From Nomia melanderi (Eukaryota > Arthropoda > Insecta > Hymenoptera > Halictidae), in contig NW_027475139.1 of assembly GCF_051020985.1 (NCBI RefSeq), positions 2,170,001 through 2,234,000 of the forward strand: a stretch of DNA of 64,000 nt, in the 5' to 3' direction. A program made the position numbers and the translations under genes. This document shows positions 13,719 to 26,000 of the stretch, one piece after another. The notes under the pieces are model-generated. The model ran no database searches. It saw only the letters and a program-made list of their open reading frames with translations, and had not been told where the DNA came from. Numbering within the stretch: position 1 is the first letter of the stretch; each line of letters begins with the position of its first letter.

Positions 13719-13879
13719 TTTTCTCGGCCCCTGGTGGTCCGAGGTCGTTCCTGGTGCACAGATTCATTCGCCAGTGCCTCCTACAGACCATGCACTTTGA
13801 TTTATTGCGCTATCTCTAATAGCACCCTAGATATCACCAGATATATATTGGGTTTTCCCCTGACCCTGAGTTTCCGGCC

Positions 13880-14760
13880 CCATGAGACTGTGGTTTTCTC
13901 GGCCCCTGGTCGTCCGAGGCCGTTCCCGCTGCACAGATTCATGCGCCAGGGCCTCCTGCAGACAATGCACTTTGGTTTATTGTGCTATCTCTAATAGCAC
14001 CCGAGATATCACCAGATATATATTGGATTTTCCCCTGACCCTGAGTGTCCGGCCCCATGAGACTGTGGTTTTCTCGGCCCCTGGTCGTCCGAGGTCTTTT
14101 CCGCTGCACAGATTCATGGGCCAGGGCCTCCTGCAGATAATTCACTTTGGTTTATTGCGCTATCTCTAATAGCACCCGAGATATCACCAGATATATATTG
14201 GATTTTACCCTGACCCTGAGTGTCCGGCCCCATGTGACGGTCGTTATCTCGGCCCCTGGAGGTCCGAGGACGTTCCCGCTGCTCAGATTCATGCGCCAGG
14301 GCCTCCTACAGGTAATGCACTTTGATTTATTGCGCTATCTGTAATAGCACCCGAGATATCACCAGATATATATTGGATTTTTCACTGACCCTGAGTGTCC
14401 GGCCCCATGAGACGGTGGTTGTCTCGCCCCTGGTTGTCCGAGGTCGTTCCCGCTGCACAGATTCATGCGCCAGGGCCTCCTACAGACAATGCACTTTGAT
14501 TTATTGCGCTATCTCTAATAGCACCCGAGATATAACCAGATATATATTGGATTTTTCCCTGACCCTGAGTGTCCGGGCCCATGAGACTGCGGTTTTCTCG
14601 GCCCCTGGTGGTCCGAGGTCGTTCCCGCTGCACAGATTCATGCGCCAGGGCCTCCTGCAGATAATTCACTTTGATTTATCGCGCTATCTCTAATAGCACC
14701 CGAGATATCACCAGATATATATTGGATTTTCCCTTGAACCTGAGTGTCCGGCCCCATGAG
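13880..14760. repeat. Five-monomer segment duplicated at ~18,427-19,307 (offset 4,547 bp)
   Basis: The segment recurs 26 monomers downstream minus three bases. Shared markers are CCTGGTCGTCCGAGGTC, TTTTCCGCTGC, CATGTGACGGTCGTT, GGAGGTCCGAGGACG, a one-base-short GTTGTCTCGCCCC and GTCCGGGCCCATGAGACTGC. The copies differ in places, such as GTTATCTCGG here and GTTGTCTCGG there, so the event is older than the 14-monomer duplication. Confidence 0.75.
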
Positions 14761-15128
14761 ACTGTAGTCTTCTCGGCCCCTGGTGGTCCGAGGTCGTTCC
14801 CGCTGCACAGAATCATGCGCCAGGGACTCCTACAGACAATGCACTTTGACTTATTGCGCTATCTGTAATAGCACCCGAGATATCACCAGATATATATTGG
14901 ATTTTTCCCTTACCCTGAGTGTCCGGCCCCATGAGACGGTGGTTTTCTCGGCCCCTGGTGGTCCTAGGTCGTTCCCGCTGCACAGATGCATGCGCCAGGG
15001 CCTCCTGCAGATAATTCCCTTTGGCTTATTGCGCTATCACTAATAGCACCCGAGATATCACCAGATATATATTGGATTTTCCCCTGACTCTGAGTGTCCG
15101 GCCCCTTAGACTGTGGTCTTCTCGGCCC

Positions 15129-15499
15129 CTGGTGGTCCGAGGTTGTTCCCGCTGCACAGATTCATTCGCCAGTGCCTCCTATAGACAATGCACTTTGATT
15201 TATTGCGCTATCTGTAATATCACCCGAGATATCACCAGATATATATTGGATTTTCCCCTGACCCTGAGTGTCCGGCCCCATGAGACTGTGGTTTTCTCGG
15301 CCCCTGGTGATCCGAGGTCGTTCCCGCTGCCCAGATGCATGCGCCAGGGCCTCCTGCAGATAATTCACTTTGGTTTATTGCGCTGTATCTAATAGCACCC
15401 GAGATATCACCAGATATATATTGGATTTTCCCCTGACCCTGAGTGTCCTGCCCCATTAGACTGTTGTTTTCTCGGCCCCCGGTGGTCCGAGGTCATTCC
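15129..15499. repeat. Second copy of the segment at ~7,780-8,150
   Basis: It carries the same marker series as the upstream copy. It follows a monomer with a lost base (GGCCCCTTAGACTG) that looks like a fusion between two monomers that stand separately near 7,570 and 7,760 in the upstream region. Confidence 0.65.
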
Positions 15500-15944
15500 C
15501 GCTGCCCAGATTCATGCGCCAGGGCCTCCTGCAGATAATTCACTTTGGTTTATTGCGCTGTATCTAATAGCACCCGAGATATCACCAGATATATATTGGA
15601 TTTTCCCCTGACCCTGAGTGTCCGGCCCCATTAGACTGTGGTTTTCTCGGCCCCCGGAGATCCGAGGTCATTCCCGCTGCCCAGATTCATGCGCCAGGGC
15701 CTCCTGCAGATAATTCACTTTCGTTTATTGCGCTGTATCTAATAGCACCCGAGATATCACCAGATATATATTGCATTTTTCCCTGACCCTGATAGTCCGG
15801 CCCCATGAGACTGTGGTTTTCTAGGCCCCTGGTGGTCCGAGGTCGTTCCGGCTGCACAGATTCATGCGCCAGGTCCTGCTACAGACAATGCACTTTGATT
15901 TATTGCGCTATCTGTAATAGCACCCGAGATATCACCAGATATAT

Positions 15945-15991
15945 GCTGGATTTTTACATGACCTTGGGTGATGGATTCCGAATATCAGTAA
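15945..15991. repeat. P cassette 4
   Basis: TACATGACC with GGTGATGG and AATATCAGTAA; the monomer continues with TCGGCCCATGGTGG. Confidence 0.85.
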
Positions 15992-16389
15992 TTTTCTCGG
16001 CCCATGGTGGTCCGAGGTCGTTCCTGCTGCACAGATTCATTCGCCAGTGCCTCCTATAGACAATGCACTTTGATTTATTGCGCTATCCGTAATAGCACCC
16101 GAGATATCACCAGATATATATTGGATTTTCCCCTGACCCTGAGTGTCCGGCCCCATGAGACGGTGGTTTTCTCGGCCCCTGGTGGTCCGAGGTCGTTCCC
16201 GCTGCACAGCTCATGCGCCAGGGCCTCCTACAGACAAAGCACTTTGATTTATTGCGGTATCTCTAATAGCACCCGAGATATCTCAAGATATATATTGGAT
16301 ATTTCCCTCACCCTGAGTGTCCAGCCCCGTGAGACGGTGGTTTTCTCGGCCCCTGGTGGACCGAGGTCGTTCCCGCTGCACAGATTCAT

Positions 16390-18366
16390 GCGCCAAGGCC
16401 TCCTGTAGATAATTCACTTTGGTTTATTTCGCTATCTGTAATAGGACCCGAGATATCACCAGATATATATTGGATTTTCCGCAGACCCTGAGTGACCGGC
16501 CCCATGAGACTGTAGTTTTCTCGGCCGCTGGTGGTCCGAGGTCGTTCCCGCTGCACAGATTCATGCGCCAGGGCCTCCTACAGACAATGCACTTTGATTT
16601 ATTGCGCTATCTGTAATAGCACCCGAGATATCACCAGATATATGCTGGATTTTTCCTGACCTTGGGTGATGGATTCCGAATATCAGTAATTTTCTCGGCC
16701 CATGGTGGTCCGAGGTCGTTCCTGCTGCACAGATTCATTCGCCAGTGCCTCCTATAGACAATGCACTTTGATTTATTGCGCTATCTCTAATAGCACCCTA
16801 GATATCGCCAGATATATATTGGGTTTTTCCCTGACCCTTACAGTCCGGCTCCATGAGACGGTGATTTTCTCGGCCCCTGGTGGTCCGAGGTCGTTCCCGC
16901 TGCGCAGAATCATGCGCCAGGGCTTCCTGCAGACAATGCACTTTGATTTATTGCGCTATCTCTAATAGCACCCGACATATCACCAGATATATATTGCATT
17001 TTTCCCTGACCCTGAGTGTCCGGCCCCATGAGACTGTGGTTTTCTCGGCCCCTGGCGGTCCGAGGTCGTTCCCGCTGCACAGATTCATGCGCCAGGGCCT
17101 CCTGCAGATAATTCACTTTGGTTTATTGCGCTATCTCTAATAGCACCCAAGACATCACCAGATATATATTGGATTTTTCACTGACCCTGAGTGTCCGGCC
17201 CCATGAGACTGTGGTTTTTTCGGCCCCTGGTGGTCCGAGGTCGTTCCCGTTGCACAGATTCATGCGCCAGGGCCTCCTGCAGATAATTCACTTTGGTTTC
17301 TTGTGCTATCTCTAATAGCACCCAAGATATCACCAGATATATATTGGATTTTTCCCTGACCCTGAGTGCCCGGCCCCATGAGACTGTGATTTTCTCGGCC
17401 CCTGGTGGTCCGAGGTCGTTCCCGCTGCACAGATGCATGCGCCCGGGGCCCCTTGCAGATAATTCACTTTGGTTTATTGCGCTATCTCTAATAGCACCCG
17501 CGATATCACCAGATATATATTGGATTTTCCCCTGACCCTGAGTGTCCGGCCCCATGAGACCGTGGTTTTTTCGGCCCCTGGTGGTCCGAGGTCGTTCCCG
17601 CTGCACAGATTCAGGCGCCAGTGCCTCCTGCAGATAACTCACTTTGGTTTATTGCGCTGTATCTAATAGCACCCGAGATATCACCAGATATATATTGGAT
17701 TTTTCCCTGACCCTGAGTGTCCGGCCCCATGAGACGGTGGATTTCTCGGCCCCTAGTGGTCCGAGGTCGTTCCCGCTGCACAGATTCATGGGCCAGGGCC
17801 TCCTGCAGATAATTCACTTTGGTTTATTGCGCTATCTCTAATAGCACCCAACATATCACCAGATATATATTGGATTTTTCCCTGACCCTGAGTGTCCGGC
17901 CCCATGAGACTGTGGTTTTCTCGGCCCCTGGTGGTCCGAGGTCGTTCCCGTTGCACAGATTCATGCGCCAGGGCCTCCTGCAGATAATTCACTTTGGTTT
18001 ATTGCGCTATCTCTAATAGCACCCGAGATATCACCAGATATATATTGGATTTTCCCCTGACCCTGAGTGTCCGGCCCCATGAGACTGTGGTTTTCTCGGC
18101 CCCTGGTGGTCCGAGGTCGTTCCCGCTGCACTGATTCATGCGCCAGGGCCTCCCACAGACAATGCACTTTGATTTATTGCGCTATCTGTAATAGCACCCG
18201 AGATATCACCAGATATATATTGGATTTTCCCCTGACCCTGAGTGTCCGGCCCCATGAGACTGTGGTTTTCTCGGCCCCTGGTGGTCCGAGGTCGTTCCCG
18301 TTGCACAGATTCATGAGCCAGGGCCTCCTGCAGATAATTCACTTTGGTTTATTGCGCTATCTCTAA
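16390..18366. repeat. Diverged third copy of the 14-monomer block region
   Basis: About 11 monomers align with about 8,342-10,319 at offsets of 8,048 then 8,047 bp, the step being a one-base loss near 16,654. It includes the flanking GGCCGCTGG change, which the copy at 10,931 lacks, so it matches the ancestral context of copy 1. Substitutions are visible but few, for example CTAGATATCGCC here against CTAGATCTCGCC, and GAGTGCCCGG against GTGTGTCCGG. It is therefore older than the tandem pair. Confidence 0.8.
16644..16689. repeat. P cassette 5 (one base short)
   Basis: GCTGGATTTTTCCTGACC lacks one base relative to the other P cassettes. It lies in the diverged third copy of the 14-monomer region. 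Confidence 0.85.
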
Positions 18367-18426
18367 TAGCACCCGAGATATCACGAGATATATATTGGAT
18401 TTTCCCCTGACCCTGAGTGTCCGGCC

Positions 18427-19307
18427 CCATGAGACTGTGGTTTTCTCGGCCCCTGGTGGTCCGAGGTCGTTCCCGCTGCACAGATTCATGCGCCAGGGCC
18501 TCCTGCAGACAATGCACTTTGGTTTATTGCGCTATCTCTAATAGCACCCGAGATATCACCAGATATATATTGGATTTTCCCCTGACCCTGAGTGTCCGGC
18601 CCCAGGAGACTGTGGTTTTCTCGGCCCCTGGTCGTCCGAGGTCTTTTCCGCTGCACAGATTCATGGGCCAGGGCCTCCTGCAGATAATTCACTTTGGTTT
18701 ATTGCGCTATCTCTAATAGCACCCGAGATATCACCAGATATATATTGGATTTTACCCTGACCCTGAGTGTCCGGCCCCATGTGACGGTCGTTGTCTCGGC
18801 CCCTGGAGGTCCGAGGACGTTCCCGCTGCTCAGATTCATGCGCCAGGGCCTCCTACAGGTAATGCACTTTGATTTATTGCGCTATCTGTAATATTACCCG
18901 AGATATCACCAGATATATATTGGATTTTTCACTGACCCTGAGTGTCCGGCCCCATGAGACGGTGGTTGTCTCGCCCCTGGTTGTCCGAGGTCGTTCCCGC
19001 TGCACAGATTCATGCGCCAGGGCCTCCTACAGACAATGCACTTTGATTTATTGCGCTATCTCTAATAGCACCCGAGATATCACCAGATATATATTGGATT
19101 TTTCCCTGACCCTGAGTGTCCGGGCCCATGAGACTGCGGTTTTCTCGGCCCCTGGTGGTCCGAGGTCGTTCCCGCTGCACAGATTCATGCGCCAGGGCCT
19201 CCTGCAGATAATTCACTTTGATTTATCGCGCTATCTCTAATAGCACCCGAGATATCACCAGATATATATTGGATTTTCCCTTGAACCTGAGTGTCCGGCC
19301 CCATGAG
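18427..19307. repeat. Second copy of the five-monomer segment at ~13,880-14,760
   Basis: It has the same marker order as the upstream copy. A private change is CCCAGGAGACTG near 18,603, where the upstream copy has CATGAGACTG. The right edge turns into a monomer with GGTCCCTCGTGG, a type commoner in other parts of the array. Confidence 0.7.
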
Positions 19308-21683
19308 ACTGTGGTTTTCTCGGTCCCTCGTGGTCCGAGGTAGATCCCGCTGCACAGATTCATGCGCCAGGGCCCCATGCAGATAATTCACTTTGATTTA
19401 TTCCGCTATCTCTAATAGCACCCAAGATATCACCAGATATATATTGGATTTTTCCCTGACCCTGAGTTTCCGGCCCCATGAGACTGTGGTTTTTTCGGCC
19501 CCTGGTGGTCCGAGGTCGTTCCCGTTGCACAGATTGATTCGCCAGGGCCTCCTGCAGATAATTCACTTTGGTTTATTGCGTTATCTCTAATAGCACCCAA
19601 GATATCACCAGATATATATTGGATTTTTCCCTGACCCTGAGTGTCCGGCCCCATGAGACTGTGGTTTTTTCGGCCCCTGGTGGTCCGAGGTCGTTCCCGT
19701 TGCACAGATTCATGCGCCAGGGCCTCCTGCAGATAATTCACTTTGGTTTATTGCGCTATCTCTAATAGCACCCAAGATATCACCAGATATATATTGGATT
19801 TTTCCCTGACCCTGAGTGTCCGGCCCCATGAGACTGTGGGTTTTTCGGCCCCTGGTGGTCCGAGGTCGTTCCCGTTGCACAGATTCATGCGCCAGGGCCT
19901 CCTGCAGATAATTCACTTTGGTTTATTGCGCTATCTCTAATAGCACCCAAGATATCACCAGATATATATTGGATTTTTCCCTGACCCTGAGTGTCCGGCC
20001 CCATGAGACTGTGTTTTTCTCTGCCCCTGGTGGTCCGAGGTCGTTCCCCTTGCACAGATTCATGCGCCAGGGCCTCCTGCAGATAATTAACTTTGATTTA
20101 TCGCGCTATCTCTAATAGCACCCGAGATATCACCAGATATATATTGGATTTTCCCTTGAACCTGAGTGTCCGGCCCCATGAGACTGTGGTTTTCTCGGCC
20201 CCTGGTCGTCCGTGGTCATTCCCGCTGCGCAGATTCAGGCGCCAGGGCCTCCTGCAGACAATGCACTTTGATTTATTTCGCTATCTCTAATAGCACCCGA
20301 GATATCACCAGATATATATTGGATTTTTCCCTGACCCTGAGTCTCCGACCCCATGAGACGGTGGTTTTCTCGGCCCCTGGTGGTCCGAGGTCGTTCCCGC
20401 TGCACAGATTCATGCGCCAGAGCCTCCTCCAGATAATTCACTCTGGTTTATTGGGCTATCTCTAATAGCACCCGAGATATCAGCAGATATATATTGTATT
20501 TTCCCCAGACCCTGAGTGTCCGGCCCCATGAGACTGTGGTTTTCTCGGCCCCTGGTGGTCCGAGGTCGTTCCCACTGCACAAATTCATGCGCCAGGGCCT
20601 CCTACAGAAAATGCACGTTGATTTATTGGGCAATCTGTAATAGCACCCGAGATATAACCAGATATATATTGGATTTTTCCCTGACCCTGAGTGTCCGGCC
20701 CCATGAGACGGTGGTTGTCTCGGCCCCTGGTGGTCGGAGGTCGTTCCCGCTGCACAGATGCATGCGCCAGGGCCTCCTTCAGATAATTCACTTTGGTTTA
20801 TTGCGCTATCTCTAATAGCACCCGAGATATCACCAGATATATATTGGATTTTCCCCTGACCCTGAGTGTCCGGCCCCATGAGACGGTGGTTTTCTCGGGC
20901 CCTGGTGGTCCGAGGACGTTCCCGCTGCCCAGATTCATACGCCAGGGCCTCCTACAGACAATGCACTTTGATTCATTGCGCTATCGGTAACAGCACCCGA
21001 GATATCACCAGATATATATTGGATTTTTACATGACCCTGAGTGTCCGGCCCCATGAGACGGTGGTTTTCTCGGCCCCTGGTGGTCCGAGGTCATTCCCGC
21101 TGCACAGATTCATGCCCCAGGGCCTCCTGCAGATAATTAACATTGGTTTATTGCGCTATCTCTAATAGCACCCGAGATATCACCAGATATATATTGGATT
21201 TTCCCCTGACCCTGAGTGTCCGGCCCCATGAGACGGTGGTTTACTCGGCCCCTGGTGGTCGGAGGTCGTTCCCGCTGCACTGATGCATGCGCCAGGGACT
21301 CCTGCAGATAATTCACTTTGGTTTATTGCGCTATCTCTAATAGCACCCGAGATATCACCAGATATATATTGGATTTTCCCCTGACCCTGAGTGTCCGGCC
21401 CCATGAGACGGTGGTTTTCTCGGCCCCTGGTGGTACGAGGTCGTTCCCGCAGCACAGATTCATTCACCAGGTCCTCTTGCAGATAATTCACATTGGTTTA
21501 TTGCGCTGTCTCGAATAGCACCCGAGATATCACCGGATAGATATTGGATTTTCCCCCGACCCGGAGTGCCCGGCCCCTTGACACGGTGGTTTTCTCGGCC
21601 CCTGGTGGTCCGAGGTCGTTCCCTCTGGCCAGATTCATGCGCCAGGGCCTCCTACAGACAATGCACTTTGATTTATTGCGCTA

Positions 21684-23090
21684 TCTGTAATAGCACCCGA
21701 GATATCACCACATATATATTGGATTTTTCCCTGACCCTGACTGTCCGGCCCCATGTGACGGTGGTTTTCTCGGCCCCTGGTGGTCCGAGGTCCTTCCCGC
21801 TGCACAGATTCATGCGCCAGGGCCTCCTACAGACAATGCACTTTGGTTTATTGGGCTATTTCTAATAGCACCGGAGATATCATCAGATACATCCTGGGTA
21901 TTTACATGACCTTGGGTGTCCGGCGCTATGTGTCGGTGGTTTTCTCGGCCCCTGGGGGTCCGAGGACGTTCCCGCTGCCCAGATTCATGCGCCAGGGCCT
22001 CCTACAGACAGTGCACTTTGATTTATTGCGCTATCTGTAATAGCACCCGAGATATCACCACATATATATTGGATTTTTCCCTGACCCTGACTGTCCGGCC
22101 CCATGTGACGGTGGTTTTCTCGGCCCCTGGTGGTCCGAGGTCCTTCCCGCTGCACAGATTCATGCGCCAGGGCCTCCTACAGACAATGCACTTTGATTTA
22201 TTCGGCTATCTCTAATAGCACCGGAGATATCATCAGATACATCCTGGGTATTTACATGACCTTGGGTGTCCGGCGCCATGTGTCGGTGGTTTTCTCGGCC
22301 CCTGGTGGTCCGAGGACGTTCCCGCTGCCCAGATTCATGCGCCAGGGCCTCCTACAGACAATTCACTTTGATTTATTGGGCTATCTGTAATAGCACCCGA
22401 GATATCACCAGATATATGCTGGATTTTTACATGACCTTGGGTGACGGATTCCGAATATCTGTAATTTTCTCGGCCACTGGTGTTCCGAGGTTGTTCCTGC
22501 GGCACAGATTCATTCGCCAGTGCCTCCTACAGACAATGCACTTTGATTTATTGCGCTATCTGTAATAGCACCCGAGATATCACCAGATATATATTGGATT
22601 TTTCCCTGACCCTGAGTGTCCGGACCCATGAGACGGTGGTTTTCTCTGCCCCTGGTGGTCCGAGGTCCTTCCCGCTGCACAGATTCATGCGCCAGGGCCT
22701 CCTACAGACAATGCACTTTGATTTATTGGGCTATTTCTAATAGCACCGGAGATATCATCAGATACATCCTGGGTATTTACATGACCTTGGGTGTCCGGCG
22801 CTATGTGTCGGTGGTTTTCTCGGCCCCTGGTGGTCCGAGGACGTTCCCGCTGCCCAGATTCATGCGCCAGGGCCTCCTACAGACAGTGCACTTTGATTTA
22901 TTGCGCTATCTGTAATAGCACCCGAGATATCACCACATATATATTGGATTTTTCCCTGACCCTGACTGTCCGGCCCCATGTGACGGTGGTTTTCTCGGCC
23001 CCTGGTGGTCCGAGGTCGTTCCCGCTGCACAGATTCATGCGCCAGGGCCTCCTGCAGATAATTCAATTTGGTTTAGTTCGCTATCTCTAA
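21684..23090. repeat. Dimeric higher-order repeat with Q-type monomers, first set
   Basis: Two monomer types alternate: one with CACCACATATATATTGG and CTGACTGTCCGGCC, the other with CATCAGATACATCCTGGG, TTTACATGACCTTGGGTG and TGTCGGTGG (Q cassettes starting at 21,881, 22,231 and 22,756). The first two dimers are 350 bp apart. The third is shifted by a further monomer, a P-type unit at about 22,392-22,566. Many units also share GAGGTCCTTCCCGC and GAGGACGTTCCCGCTGCCC. Confidence 0.8.
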
Positions 23091-26000
23091 TAGCACCCGA
23101 GATATCACCAGATATATATTGGATTTTTGCTTGACCCTGACAGTCCAGCCCCATGTGTCGATGGTTTTCTCGGTCCCATTTGGTCCGAGGTCGATCCCGC
23201 TGCACAGATTCATGCGCCAGGGCCCCCTGCAGATAATTCACTTTGATTTATTGCGCTATCTCTAATAGCACCCGAGATATCACCAGATATATATTGGATT
23301 TTTCCCTGACCCTGAGTGTCCGACCCCATGAGCCGGTAGTTTTCTCGGCCCCTGGTGGGCCGAGGTCGTTGCTGCGGCACAGATTCATGCGCTAGGGCGG
23401 CCTGCAGACAATGCACTTTGATTTATTGCGCTATCTGTAATAGCACCCGAGATATCACAAGATTTATATTGGATTTTTCCCTGACCCTGAGTGTCCGAAT
23501 CCATGAGACGGTGGTTTTTCGGCCCCTGGTCGTCCGAGGTCGATCCCGCTGCACAGATTGATGCGCCAGGGCCTCCTGCAGAAAATGCACTTAATTTATT
23601 GCGCTATCTCTAATAGCACCCGAGATATCACCAGATATATATTGGATTTTTCCCTGACCCTGAGTGTCCGGCCCCATGAGACGGTGATTTTCTCGGCCCC
23701 CGGTGATCCGAGGTCGATCGCGCTGCACAGATTCATGCGCTAGGGCCTCCTGCAGACAATGCACTCTGATTTAATTCGCTATCTCTAATAGCACCCGAGT
23801 TATCACCATATATATATTGAATTTTTGCTTGACCCTGACAGTCCGGCCCCATGTGTCGATGGTTTTCTCGGTCCCTCGTGGTCCGAGGACCATCCCGCTG
23901 CACAGATTCATGCGCCAGGGCCCCCTGCAGATAATTCACTTTGATTTATTGCGCTATCTCTAATAGCACCCGAGATATCACCAGATATATATTGGATTTT
24001 TCCCTGACCCTGAGTGTCCGCCCCATGAGACGGTAGTTTTCTCGGCCCCTGGTGGTCCGAGGTCGTTCCCGCTGCACAGATTCGTGCGCTAGGGCCTCCT
24101 GCAGACAATGCACTTTGATTTATTGCGCTATCTCTAATAGCACCCGAGATATCACCAGATATATATTGGATTTTTCCCTGACCCTGAGTGTCCGGCCCCA
24201 TGAGACGGTCATTTTCTCGGCCCCTGGCGGTCCGAGGTCGATCCCGCTGCACAGATTCATGCGCCAGGGTCCCCTGCAGATAATGCACTTTGATTTATTG
24301 TGCTATCTCTAATAGCACCCGAGATATCACCAGATATATATTGGATTTTTCCCTGACCCTGACAGTCCGACCCCATGAGACGGTGATTTTCTCGGCCCCT
24401 GGTCGTCCGAGGTCGTTCCCGCTGCACAGATTCATGCACCAGGGCCTCCTGCAGATAATTCACTTTGGTGTATTGCGCTATCTCTAATAGCACCCGAGAT
24501 ATCACCAGATATATATTGGATTTTTGCTTGACCCTGACAGTCCGGCCCCATGAGACGGTGATTTTCTCGGCCCCCGGTGATCCGAGGTCGATCGCGCTGC
24601 ACAGATTCATGCGCTAGGGCCCCCTGCAGATAATTCACTTTGATTTATTGCGCTATCTCTAATAGCACCCGAGATATCACCAGATATATATTGGATTTTT
24701 CCCTGACCCTGAGTGTCCGACCCCATGAGCCGGTAGTTTTCTCGGCCCCTGGTGGGCCGAGGTCGTTGCTGCGGCACAGATTCATGCGCTAGGGCGGCCT
24801 GCAGACAATGCACTTTGATTTATTGCGCTATCTGTAATAGCACCCGAGATATCACCAGATATATTTTGGATTTTTCCCTGAACCTGACAGTCCGACCCCA
24901 TGAGACAGTGGTTTTCTCGGCCCCTGGTCGTTCGAGGTCGTTCCCGCTGCACAGATTCATGCACCAGGGCCTCCTGCAGATAATTCACTTTGGTTTATTG
25001 CGCTATCTCTAATAGCACCCGAGATATCACCAGATATATATTGGATTTTTGCTTGACCCTGACAGTCCGGCCCCATGTGTCGATGGTTTTCTCGGTCCCA
25101 TTTGGTCCGAGGTCGATCCCGCTGCACAGATTCATGCGCCAGGGCCCCCTGCAGATAATTCACTTTGATTTATTGCGCTATCTTTAATAGCACCCGAGAT
25201 ATCACCAGATATATATTGGATTTTTCCCTGACCCTGAGTGTCCGACCCCATGAGCCGGTAGTTTTCTCGGCCCCTGGTGGGCCGAGGTCGTTGCTGTGGC
25301 ACAGATTCATGCGCTAGGGCGGCCTGCAGACAATGCACTTTGATTTATTGCGCTATCTGTAATAGCACCCGAGATATCACAAGATTTATATTGGATTTTT
25401 CCCTGACCCTGAGTGTCCGAAACCATGAGACGGTGGTTTTCTCGGCCCCTGGTCGTCCGAGGTCGATCCCGCTGCACAGATTGATGCGCCAGGGCCTCCT
25501 GCAGACAATGCACTCTGATTTAATTCGCTATCTCTAATAGCACCCGAGTTATCACCAGATATATATTGGATTTTTGCTTGACCCTGACAGTCCGGCCCCA
25601 TGTGTCGATGGTTTTCTCGGTCCCTCGTGGTCCGAGATCCATCCCGCTGCACAGATTCATGCGCCAGGGCCCCCTGCAGATAATTCACTTTGATTTATTG
25701 CGCTATCTCTAATAGCACCCGAGATATCTCCAGATATATATTGGATTTTTCCCTGAACCTGATTGTCCGCCCCATGAGACGGTAGTTTTCTCGGCCCCTG
25801 GTGGTCCGAGGTCGTTCTCGCTGCACAGATTCATGCGCTAGGGCCTCCTGCAGACAATGCACTTAATTTATTGCGCTATCTCTAATAGCACCCGAGATAT
25901 CACCAGATATATATTGGATTTTTCCCTGACCCTGAGTGTCCGGCCCCATGAGACGGTGGTTTTCTCGGCCCCTGGCGGTCCGAGGTCGATCCCGCTGCAC

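Larger units (their letters stand above)
6991..21740. repeat. Array domain 2: AGACTGTGG-rich monomers
   Basis: About 84 monomers. Most carry GAGACTGTGGTTTTC rather than GAGACGGTGG, many have TTGGATTTTCCCCTGACC, and many end with CTGCAGATAATTCACTTTGG. The domain contains the 14-monomer duplication, its diverged third copy, and two further segment pairs listed separately. Towards 20.8-21.7 kb the AGACGGTGG form returns, so the right edge is a transition, placed at the start of the large duplication. Confidence 0.7.
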
